Of a stretch of DNA of 64,000 nucleotides, positions 54,062 to 61,085 are shown in pieces. This DNA comes from Pseudooceanicola batsensis HTCC2597 (GTDB taxonomy: Bacteria > Pseudomonadota > Alphaproteobacteria > Rhodobacterales > Rhodobacteraceae). Both the position numbers and the translations under genes were made by a program. Position 1 is the stretch's first letter; the number at the start of each line of letters is the position of its first letter. Where the stretch lies: the NCBI RefSeq assembly GCF_000152725.1, contig NZ_AAMO01000007.1, forward strand, positions 186,001-250,000, written 5' to 3'. The notes under the pieces are model-generated. The model was not told where the DNA came from, ran no database searches, and was given only the letters and a program-made list of their open reading frames with translations.

Positions 54062-55066
54062 ATCTGTCTTGAAAATCAAGGCTGTGTTTCTGACCAGAGC
54101 CTGTTTTCGCTGAGAAGCGTGTTCGCGAGTATGAGGAGCTTTCGCATCACGGCGGTGATTGCGACTTTGAAAGGTTTGCCCGCCTTCTTGAGGCGCTGAT
54201 AGAAAGCGGCCATGTCCTTGTTCCAGCGGATCGCGACGACGGCAGCCATATACATGACGTCTCTCACTGGTTTGCGTCCGCCGCCGATCTTACGTTTTCC
54301 GCGGAAGCTGCCTGAATCACGGTTCATGGGCGCGACACCGGAAAGAGATGCGATCTGCTTGGCATTCGCGCCTCCCAGTTCGTTCAGCTCGGATATCAGA
54401 GTTGCAGCAGTGGTCAGGCCGATGCCCGGTATCGATGTAAGGATTTCATGCTTTCGCCTGATGCCATCGTCTTCTTGAATCAATTCGGCCAATAGCTGTT
54501 CGAGATCTTTGCAGTGACCCTGACACAGAGAAATGCGCGCCGCGATCTGCGCGATCACCAGGTCGTCCAGTGTCTGTGTTTGCTGATGTTTCAGGATCTT
54601 CATTTCATCGACGATTTGCCTCCGAGCGACTGTAATCTCGGCAATTTTTGCTTGCAGTTTGGAAGGGGGTGTACTCGCCGGAGGTCGAAGCCTTTCACCA
54701 TACTCAGCCAGGACTTGCGCATCGATCCTGTCGGTCTTGGCCAGGCGACCTATTGACCTCGCGAAATTCCTGCTTCGAGCAGGGTTCGCGACAGCAGTCT
54801 TAACACCAGCCCCGTGAAGCGTTTCATGCGCCATCCTGTGATAGCGTCCCGTCGCCTCGAGGACCACAAGATCGGCATCGTGATCTCGGCAGACGTTGAC
54901 CAGTTCGACAGCGCCTCCAGCGTCATTCTTGAAGCTGTGATGATTGCCAGCCGGCGAAACATACACGTCCAGCTGATCCTTGCTGACGTCGACCCCAATG
55001 ACAATGAATGGGGAGGTCGCCGTGGTGATGGTCTTCTTTTCTTGTATTCGGGACATCGGTGACTCC
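54062..55066 (-). mobile_element. IS110-family element, upstream end removed by IS3
   Basis: The transposase gene is whole, but only 10 bases separate its start from the end of the IS3 at 55067, so the upstream non-coding end is missing. The downstream boundary is near 54062, where the palindromic spacer motif (GAAAGGAAAGC) breaks off. Confidence 0.6.
54076..55056 (-). CDS. IS110-family transposase
   Basis: The product has 326 residues from the ATG at 55056. DEDD residues are in VIGVDVSKDQLDVYV, VVLEATGRYHRMAHE and AKTDRIDAQVLAEYG; the transposase_20 part reads TSIPGIGLTTAATLISELNE and IASLSGVAPMNRDSGSFRGK then RKIGGGR. It differs from the other IS110 protein in this window (51983). The enzyme looks intact, but its element has probably lost the end carrying promoter and guide RNA. 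Confidence 0.92.
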   Translation of the reverse strand: MSRIQEKKTITTATSPFIVIGVDVSKDQLDVYVSPAGNHHSFKNDAGGAVELVNVCRDHDADLVVLEATGRYHRMAHETLHGAGVKTAVANPARSRNFARSIGRLAKTDRIDAQVLAEYGERLRPPASTPPSKLQAKIAEITVARRQIVDEMKILKHQQTQTLDDLVIAQIAARISLCQGHCKDLEQLLAELIQEDDGIRRKHEILTSIPGIGLTTAATLISELNELGGANAKQIASLSGVAPMNRDSGSFRGKRKIGGGRKPVRDVMYMAAVVAIRWNKDMAAFYQRLKKAGKPFKVAITAVMRKLLILANTLLSENRLWSETQP

Positions 55067-55092
55067 TGACCTGCCCCCTGCCGGTCCCTCAT

Positions 55093-56010
55093 TCATAACG
55101 AGAGTCTGCAGTTTGGATTTGGGTATTCCGGTTCTCCGTCTGGCGCAAGCGCGCCGGGCGCGGAGCCCTCAATTTGCTCAAGCGCCCGCCGCGCTTGCTG
55201 CGGCGTCTGGTTGCCGAGCGACGAGTGTGGCCTGACCGTGTTGTAATCGTAGCGCCACAAGGCCAGCTTGCGGCGTGCATCGTCCAGGCTGTCGAATATC
55301 TCCTCGTTCAAGAGCTCGTCGCGCAGGCTGCCGTTGAAGCTCTCGATGAAGGCGTTCTGCTGCGGCTTGCCCGGATCGATGTAGTGCCAGGGCACCCTGT
55401 TCTCGTCAGCCCATTTCAGGATGGCCCGACTGGTGAACTCCGTCCCGTTATCACTGACAATGCAGCCCGGCTGTCCGTAGACCCGGATCAGGGCGCTGAG
55501 TTCCCGGGCCACTCGTGCGCCCGACAGACTCGTGTCCGCGATGAGGCACAGGCATTCCCGCGTGCAGTCGTCGATTACGGCGAGGATGCGGAACTTCCGC
55601 GAGGCGCCGAAACTGTCGGACACGAAGTCCAGGGACCAGCGCGCGTTGGGACACGCGGCAACGGGCATCGGTGCTCTGGTGCCGCGCGTCCGTTTCCGGC
55701 CGCGGCGCCGTTTTACCGACAACCCTTCCTCACGGTAAATGCGATACAGCTTCTTGTGGTTCATGATCATGCCCTTGCGTTCCAGCAATATGCCGATCCG
55801 GCGATAGCCGAACCGACGCCGCTTGCCGGCGATCTCCTGCATCTCCTTGCGGATCTCAGCACTGTCCGGCGGGCGGTCTCGCCGGACAGTCTTGGGATCG
55901 ACACCGACCAGCCTGCAGGCCCGGCGCTGCGAGATGTCGTGATCCCGCATCACTCGGAGCGCCGCGTCTCGCCGCTTGGTCAACGTCGTCAGCTCTTTCC
56001 CAGCAGGTCT
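55093..56010 (-). CDS. IS3-family transposase OrfB
   Basis: OrfB is translated by frameshift from orfA. The frame itself is open to 56172, but recognisable sequence starts near 56000 ([20 protein letters not shown]). It has the HTH_21 part ([20 protein letters not shown]) and the DDE domain: [45 protein letters not shown]. About 300 residues, ending NCRLSL. No stop interrupts it. Confidence 0.9.
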   Translation of the reverse strand, partial: RPAGKELTTLTKRRDAALRVMRDHDISQRRACRLVGVDPKTVRRDRPPDSAEIRKEMQEIAGKRRRFGYRRIGILLERKGMIMNHKKLYRIYREEGLSVKRRRGRKRTRGTRAPMPVAACPNARWSLDFVSDSFGASRKFRILAVIDDCTRECLCLIADTSLSGARVARELSALIRVYGQPGCIVSDNGTEFTSRAILKWADENRVPWHYIDPGKPQQNAFIESFNGSLRDELLNEEIFDSLDDARRKLALWRYDYNTVRPHSSLGNQTPQQARRALEQIEGSAPGALAPDGEPEYPNPNCRLSL

Positions 56011-56252
56011 TTCAAGACAACGTTGTCCAGCATCGTATCCGCCAGCAGGCGCTTGAGCTTGGCGTTCTCGTCCTCGAGGGCTTTCAGCCTGGCCGCCTCG
56101 GACACTTCCATGCCGCCATACTTGGACTTCAGCTTGTAGAAGGTCGCCGTGCTCAGCCCATGCCTGCGGCACACCTCGGCTGTCGGCATACCGGCTTCCT
56201 GCTCCTTGATCATCCCGATTATCTGCGCCTCGGTGAAACGGCTCTTTCGCAT
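55989..56252 (-). CDS. IS3-family transposase OrfA
   Basis: The 87-residue protein [20 protein letters not shown] has the helix-turn-helix [20 protein letters not shown] and coiled coil ([20 protein letters not shown]). It ends LLGKS, overlapping the start of orfB. Confidence 0.9.
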   Translation of the reverse strand: MRKSRFTEAQIIGMIKEQEAGMPTAEVCRRHGLSTATFYKLKSKYGGMEVSEAARLKALEDENAKLKRLLADTMLDNVVLKDLLGKS

Positions 56253-56319
56253 TCGTCTGCTCCTTCAGAGTTGGCGCAGACTCTACATCATGGTGAGGGA
56301 TTTCGCGGGGGGCAGGTCA

Positions 56320-56540
56320 CTATTCTTGAAGATGAAGGCGAACGCGAGTTAATAGATCGTGATGAGGTCTGGACGCAAATTTGGCCCAAGATCAGCGCTA
56401 TTGACTGGCAAGGCCCGTTCTCGTTGCACGAAGACGGTCTTCACTTGGCCACTTTGAATGATTTGACGGCTGCCGACTATCTGAATTCATACCCACTCGA
56501 TGTAAATTCGCTGTCGTTCGCGAGACGGTACATCGCGTAG
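56320..56540 (+). pseudogene. Unknown gene tail cut by IS3
   Basis: Right after the IS end the plus strand encodes about 72 residues ending at a TAG at 56540: ILEDEGERELIDRDEVWTQI, then WPKISAIDWQGPFSLHEDGL and YPLDVNSLSFARRYIA. The GC content is low and the coding pattern (aromatic, acidic) looks real, but the gene has lost its 5' part. No family recognised. Confidence 0.45.
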
Positions 56541-56584
56541 AACTGGATTTCCAGATTGACCCCCGGCCTTTTCATATCCGTGGA

Positions 56585-57172
56585 TCAGAATACCAAATCG
56601 GCCGCATAGGCTTTTATGATCCACTCCGGCAAGATCGGGTCGGCTCTCACCAGCCGCCCGTTGGCAAAGACCAGCATTTGCTTCGGCGGAGTATTGAGGC
56701 CGGAGTTGTCGAAGACCATCCCGCGATCGGCGCGGAGGACGGCCTGGCGGATAAGCGGCTGGCCTCGGTCGAAGCGGGCGCGGATTTTCTCCTCCGGGAC
56801 ATCATGGCCGCCTTCTTCCGTCCGTCCCTGCACGCGATGAACCGAGAGGTCAGGGCTGTCGACGCCTACATGCATGACCACGACAAGGTATCCGCGGGTC
56901 CGCGCGATCTCGATGATGTCGAGCTTGGACGGATGCGAAAACACCGTCTCCGTCGCAAAGCTCTGGCTCGCTTCCATCAAGTCAGTCCGCCGGGCCTCGG
57001 CAATTCTGGCCGCTTCGTAGGACGCCTCCATCGACGGGTCCCGGAGCTCGTCACGCTGAATGATGTCGGCGTTGATGAACGGACCTGCGAAGCTGGGGGC
57101 GACGCGGGTTTGGTAGAGGGTCGATTTGCCAGCCCCGTTCGGTCCGGCAATCAGGACGAGGCTTGGCCTCAT
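56585..57172 (-). CDS. Zeta-type toxin (P-loop kinase)
   Basis: The 195-residue protein has the Walker A motif LIAGPNGAGKSTLYQTRVAP (9-16), an INADIIQRDEL region and SQSFATETVFSHPSKLDIIE, typical of zeta toxins that phosphorylate UDP-GlcNAc and block the cell wall. A later Arg-rich stretch (EEKIRARFDRGQPLIRQAV) fits the lid. Its ATG overlaps the stop of the antitoxin gene by 4 bases, forming an addiction module. Confidence 0.85.
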   Translation of the reverse strand: MRPSLVLIAGPNGAGKSTLYQTRVAPSFAGPFINADIIQRDELRDPSMEASYEAARIAEARRTDLMEASQSFATETVFSHPSKLDIIEIARTRGYLVVVMHVGVDSPDLSVHRVQGRTEEGGHDVPEEKIRARFDRGQPLIRQAVLRADRGMVFDNSGLNTPPKQMLVFANGRLVRADPILPEWIIKAYAADLVF

Positions 57173-57525
57173 GCGGCGGTGCCGTCCTTTGCATAGACCA
57201 GATTGCCGCCGGCATCGAGGCCGACACCGCGACCGAGTTCCTGGCGCTTCGCGAAGAACGCCTCTTCGGCTTCGGACGGATAAGACATCTTTTCCGTGAA
57301 GGCGTCGAGCCAGGCCACTTCTTCTTCAGCGCCAAGCTGGGTCGTATCCAGCCGTCCTTCGAGGGCGGCAGTGATACGCGCGTAATCGAAACTGCCGGAG
57401 TGTTCGATGGCCCGGCCGATTTTGAGCCAGTGAGTGATCTGCCCTGCAACCGACCGGCTGTGCAGGTCTGCCTCGCGACGAACCAGGGACATGATCTCGT
57501 CGGCCAGTTTTACGGATTGCGCCAT
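57169..57525 (-). CDS. ParD-like antitoxin paired with zeta toxin
   Basis: The 118-residue protein starts MAQSVKLADEIMSLVRREAD and has a ribbon-helix-helix-like segment (LHSRSVAGQITHWLKIGRAI), matching the ParD-like antitoxin family. The longer frame to 57621 lacks this character; the ATG at 57525 has GGAGACGACC upstream. It is the first gene of the pair, and its C-terminal 60 residues probably neutralise the toxin. Confidence 0.78.
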   Translation of the reverse strand: MAQSVKLADEIMSLVRREADLHSRSVAGQITHWLKIGRAIEHSGSFDYARITAALEGRLDTTQLGAEEEVAWLDAFTEKMSYPSEAEEAFFAKRQELGRGVGLDAGGNLVYAKDGTAA

Positions 57526-58210
57526 GGTCGTCTCCTTCGGTGATCTATAGGTAGCAAAATGCCACCTAAAAGTCAATGTTAGGTGCCTGCTTTGAGTTCG
57601 ATGTCTGGTGCAGGCATTCAACGAAGCTGCAAATCAACATAGCCGATCTTCCGCTCGAACGTCTTCGCCCCCAGCCTTGCGGCTCTCCCCCGCTCGGCTT
57701 CGCGTGTCGCAGGGGAGGATCGGCCCGGGGCCGATCGCGCATTCGGCCATGCGGCCTCACCGCGGCGTTGCACCTGGCTCCCGGTTTGCCCGGCTCGCGA
57801 GCACGGCGCTCCCCGGCCGCTCCGCCGGATTGCACTCCGGTCTGTTTTGGCGGGGCCAAAACGATCCCTCCGCTTCATCCGTCTCCCGCGTCCGGTCCCG
57901 CCGTTTGCCTGCTCACGTCGGGCTAACCTACCGTCATTCACACACACATGAGAGTGGAAGCATATCCTCCGGATGGCCCCCAAATCAGCCCGCCTCAAGG
58001 ATCGCAAAACTTTTCGGAGAGGGCAGGGGGCGTGGTGGCGGTGGTTGCGTGTTCGGCGTTGGTCACATGGATGCGACCCGCCCGGAAAACTTTTGCGCCC
58101 GGCAAGCCGGCGGCTGCGCCGTCCCTGACCCGGACAGATTCGGTGAACCAGACATTCGGCCATGCCCCCACACTCACGTGGTGGCTCCCCAACCATCTGG
58201 AGATACCGAC
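57526..58210. other. GC-rich non-coding spacer with strong hairpins
   Basis: No convincing gene is present in this 685-bp stretch. It holds a perfect 19-bp palindrome, GATCGGCCCGGGGCCGATC (57718-57736), and a hairpin GTTTTGGC/GCCAAAAC (57844-57862). The first 40 bases contain the promoter for the antitoxin-toxin pair (minus strand), AT-rich with several TAGGTGGC-like short repeats. Confidence 0.6.
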
Positions 58211-59140
58211 ATGGCTTACGACCAAGTGACCGCCTATGAGACCATCGAACTGTTCGGGCTGACGGAGAAGGGCGCCGTCCTGCCGATCCCGGAAGACGAC
58301 ATCCTGAAGGATGCCATCACGCGCGAGACCTTCGAGGCGCTGCTCGGGCAGCTGCGCGGCACCGGCCTCGAGGGCGAGATCGAACCGCTGGCGCACGGGC
58401 TCGCCACGATCCTGCAGCGCCGGAAGGTGGCGCTGACGAAGGAGCTGGACCGGACCGCCGACAAGATCGGGGCCCTGGCGAAGTCGCACGACGGATCGGA
58501 GATCGCGGAGACCTCCCTCGAGGAGGCGCAGGTTCGCTTCCTGCAACTGAGGGAGATCGTCGGTGCGGTCGAGACGATGGCCGAGGCGGCGGCGGAATGC
58601 TACGAGGTCGAGACCGGACATGCCTTCATCCCGGCCTCGGGATCGCGGGCGAGCGTCCGGGCGAAGGAGACCGGGGCGGTCTTCGAAGCCCGGCAGCTCC
58701 TGGAACAGCATGACCGCGAGACCGCTGCAAAGTCGAAGGTCGAGGGGGTCCCGCTGATCGTCTCCGGCGCCACCGACTGGACCGATATCGACGTCATCTT
58801 CAACACCCTCGACAAGGTCCGGGACCGGATCCGGCAGAACCGCAATCAGGACATCTTCATCTGCCACAAGGGAGGCAAGCACGGCGCCGAGATGATCGCC
58901 GCCAGATGGGCCCGAGCCCGGGGTGTCGCGCAGGCGCGGTTTGATCCCCGCTGGTCCGCGCATGGTCGTGCGGCGCCGTTCAAGTGCAATGACGAGATGC
59001 TGGACGACAAGTTCGCCGCGACGGGGGTCGTTCTCTTCGGAGGCAACGGGGTTGCGCTGAACCTCGGGCAGAAGGCCGAAGCGAAGGGCCTGACGGTGAT
59101 GCGGGTCGCCGATCCGGCGCAGAAGCAGACCGACAAGTGA
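58211..59140 (+). CDS. DUF2493 domain protein (SLOG-type)
   Basis: The 309-residue protein, from the ATG at 58211, has an N-terminal helical region (TAYETIELFGLTEKGAVLPI, and a coiled coil at 95-125) and a C-terminal DUF2493 domain: PLIVSGATDWTDIDVIFNTL, DIFICHKGGKHGAEMIAARW and VLFGGNGVALNLGQKAEAKG. SLOG folds bind nucleotide ligands. The frame is open upstream to 57608 but that part lacks coding character. A clear terminator follows. Confidence 0.82.
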   Translation: MAYDQVTAYETIELFGLTEKGAVLPIPEDDILKDAITRETFEALLGQLRGTGLEGEIEPLAHGLATILQRRKVALTKELDRTADKIGALAKSHDGSEIAETSLEEAQVRFLQLREIVGAVETMAEAAAECYEVETGHAFIPASGSRASVRAKETGAVFEARQLLEQHDRETAAKSKVEGVPLIVSGATDWTDIDVIFNTLDKVRDRIRQNRNQDIFICHKGGKHGAEMIAARWARARGVAQARFDPRWSAHGRAAPFKCNDEMLDDKFAATGVVLFGGNGVALNLGQKAEAKGLTVMRVADPAQKQTDK

Positions 59141-59147
59141 GAGAGGA

Positions 59148-59169
59148 GGCCGCCTTCGGGCGGCCTTTT
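59148..59169 (+). terminator. Intrinsic terminator after DUF2493 gene
   Basis: GGCCGCC-TTCG-GGCGGCC followed by TTTTCTGC, eight bases after the stop: a compact tetraloop hairpin with a U-run. Confidence 0.88.
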
Positions 59170-59754
59170 CTGCTGTCTCACGATGCGCGGGGTTTGAGTG
59201 TTTCGGATGCTCGAGTGACATCGGGCGGGCTCTCAACCCGCACAAAAGCCGCTTCGCCGAAACTATAGGGTCGGAGTGCTTGACGTTTGGGTCTCGGTCG
59301 CCGGCCGACGCACAGATGGTCCACGACAAGGACTGCCTTCCGGGACCCGGCTGATGGCAAAGCCGTGCCCGGCGACGAGCGTCCAGAGACCCCCAGACAC
59401 CAGCCCGGCCATCGGACGCACGAGCTTGAGGCCGACCCCGATCTCGTCGCGATCCCGGGGACTGACACGTCATCCCTTCGCCGCCGCGAAGGGTGTCGAT
59501 CCGGACCTCGCACCACCCCCTCGACCTTGACATGGGCGGTGGCATGTTCGGTGCGGGCGAGACATCCGGCTCACTCCTCTTTGCACATCATTTCGGATCG
59601 CACGGGGGCGGGTCGACCGGTCCCTCCGCTGAAGCGTCGGCAAGCCCAAATACGGCTTCCACTCCCGGGGTCGCGGACCCTCCGCATTTGCGCTTGCGGC
59701 CGACCCTCGGTCCCCCGTGCCAGGTGATCCTCATCGCAAAAAGGAGAGACCCAG
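59170..59754. other. Spacer without a supported gene
   Basis: This 585-bp GC-rich interval has only short overlapping open frames without family character. It ends in the AAAAAGGAGAGACCCAG ribosome-site leader of the next small gene. Confidence 0.55.
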
Positions 59755-59961
59755 ATGACTACCCACTACGTTGCCACCGTACCCGTCAAGTTCACCGATG
59801 CCGAGGGCGAGGTCCGTACCCGCTTCCAGCGCGTCGGCGCGATGTTCCGCAATACCCGGACCGGGGACGGCTCGGAGTTCTTCAGCCTCAAGCTCGACTT
59901 CCCGGTCGCCGTCCAGGAGCTGGTGATGTTTCCTCCCAGCTCGAAAGAACCGCAGGACTGA
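59755..59961 (+). CDS. Small conserved-looking plasmid protein
   Basis: The 68-residue protein MTTHYVATVPVKFTDAEGEV then RTRFQRVGAMFRNTRTGDGS has a beta-rich pattern like small plasmid proteins of the DUF736 type, but I cannot assign it with confidence. The ATG has a strong AAGGAGAG site 10 bases upstream and an intrinsic terminator follows, which together support a real single-gene unit. Confidence 0.65.
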   Translation: MTTHYVATVPVKFTDAEGEVRTRFQRVGAMFRNTRTGDGSEFFSLKLDFPVAVQELVMFPPSSKEPQD

Positions 59962-59974
59962 TCGCACCCCTGAT

Positions 59975-59998
59975 GGGCCGCCGAAAGGCGGCCCTTCT
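59975..59998 (+). terminator. Intrinsic terminator after small protein gene
   Basis: GGGCCGCC-GAAA-GGCGGCCC followed by TTCTGT; perfect 8-bp stem with a GAAA tetraloop, 13 bases after the stop. Confidence 0.85.
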
Positions 59999-60020
59999 GT
60001 CTGTCGACCTGCGCGTCGAG

Positions 60021-60058
60021 CCCTCCCGTCAGGACCGTTCCGGGTCCTGACGGGAGGG
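60021..60058. repeat. Perfect 16-bp inverted repeat in the oriT candidate region
   Basis: CCCTCCCGTCAGGACC (60021-60036) and its exact inverted copy (60043-60058) form a hairpin with a 6-base loop. It is the strongest hairpin in the window, located between a terminator and the mob genes. Confidence 0.75.
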
Positions 60059-60239
60059 GTAGGGAGAGAGCCGCGAACAGGTCTGCCAGCCAGCCTCAAG
60101 GGGGCCATCCCCAAAAACAGTCAGGCGGGGCCTGCCGGTTTTTGCGGCAGAGATTTGGGCCGAGCCAAATCTGGCCTCCCTTGACCCTGTCTGTCAGCCC
60201 CGTCGGAGGGAAGGTGCGCCGCCCCTCGTGTCCGTCCAA

Positions 60240-60257
60240 ACACGGGGTGCCCCGTGT
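60240..60257. repeat. Perfect 8-bp inverted repeat (ACACGGGG-TG-CCCCGTGT)
   Basis: The palindrome lies 247 bases before mobC and is flanked by GTCCG and CGGAC, extending the symmetry. It is another candidate element of the transfer origin. Confidence 0.6.
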
Positions 60258-60385
60258 CCGGACAGACCCTCGGGCGCGGGCGCAATCATGGGCGGGCGGG
60301 GCGCTGTCGGAGAGGGAGGCTGGCGACCCTTCGGGCCGCGGCCTCGCGCCCCCGGTTGCACCGGGGCCGCTCGGCGGAAAACGGA

Positions 60386-60470
60386 ATACGAGGCCGCCAG
60401 TGCGTTGTGCATACGATCATATAGTATTGACACGTTGATATAGTTTCGTATGGTGGAGGCGGCCTCGTAT
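60386..60470. promoter_or_regulatory. Nested inverted repeats and promoter upstream of mobC, oriT candidate core
   Basis: ATACGAGGCCGCC (60386-60398) and GGCGGCCTCGTAT (60458-60470) are perfect 13-bp arms. Inside them CATACGA and TCGTATG form a second pair around a strikingly AT-rich centre. The centre contains TTGACA (60427-60432) and TATGGT (60449-60454) with 16-bp spacing, a good promoter. The relaxosome proteins encoded next probably bind here, both to nick and to repress. Confidence 0.65.
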
Positions 60471-60503
60471 GAAGATGGCAGGAAATAGGGGGGCTTTCTT
60501 CGC

Positions 60504-61085
60504 ATGACCCGGACCAAACGGCTGACAGAGACGGAGCGGATGGAGATCGTCCGGGAGGCAGCCGAAGGCATGTCGACTTCAGAGCTGGCCACGCGCTTCG
60601 GGGTCACGTCGCGGGCTATCCAGTACACACTCAAAAGTGACGCGGAACGGCAGCGCGACACGGCTGTTCCGGTGGTCGCCGTCAGTGTGAAATTGACGTC
60701 GGAGGAGATGGCGGCCTTTGACGCGGCGCTGTCTGCGGCGGGGATCGAAACGCGGGCTGACGGGCTGCGTCGGTTGATGCAGGGTGCAGGCGGTGTCTTC
60801 GTTCCGGACGCCCGCGTGGCGGCCGAGATGGGGCGGCTCCGGACCTCTCTGAACGAGGTCGGAAACGGGGTCGCGCAGATCGCCAAACGGATGGCCGAGG
60901 CCAACCGGACGGGGGATGGCGCAGGGATGGAATTCTCGGACCTGCGGCTGGCGCAGATGCGGGCGCTGGCGCGGTTCGTCCTGGATGCGGCGGACGAGAT
61001 CGACCTGCTGGTGCGCCGCCGCCGGGACGCGATGCAGCTGGAGGCTGCGGCCGTTCTGAGGGAGTTTGCTCATGCGGCTGAATGA
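60504..61085 (+). CDS. MobC-like relaxosome accessory protein
   Basis: The 193-residue protein has an N-terminal helix-turn-helix (TETERMEIVREAAEGMSTSE, LATRFGVTSRAIQYTLK), a ribbon-helix-helix-like segment (VVAVSVKLTSEEMAAFDAAL) and a MobC-type C-terminus (RTSLNEVGNGVAQIAKRMAE). Such proteins bind oriT and help the relaxase. Its end overlaps the relaxase start by 14 bases. Confidence 0.82.
   Translation: MTRTKRLTETERMEIVREAAEGMSTSELATRFGVTSRAIQYTLKSDAERQRDTAVPVVAVSVKLTSEEMAAFDAALSAAGIETRADGLRRLMQGAGGVFVPDARVAAEMGRLRTSLNEVGNGVAQIAKRMAEANRTGDGAGMEFSDLRLAQMRALARFVLDAADEIDLLVRRRRDAMQLEAAAVLREFAHAAE

Larger units (their letters stand above)
55067..56319 (-). mobile_element. IS3-family insertion sequence, third and distinct element
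   Basis: The 1,253-bp element has terminal repeats TGACCTGCCCCC and GGGGGCAGGTCA. It is related to, but different from, the two copies at 13 and 20 kb. Flanks TCC and CTA do not match, so a deletion next to the insertion is likely; the left flank is an IS110 and the right flank an unrelated gene tail. Confidence 0.9.

Noticed and set aside
57608..58210. N-terminal extension of the DUF2493 frame
   Set aside because: It is open but has no coding character and contains strong palindromes; the ATG at 58211 fits better.
60182..60484. Short frames in the oriT candidate region
   Set aside because: Low-complexity Arg/Gly/Pro products overlapping on both strands; the inverted repeats explain the region better.
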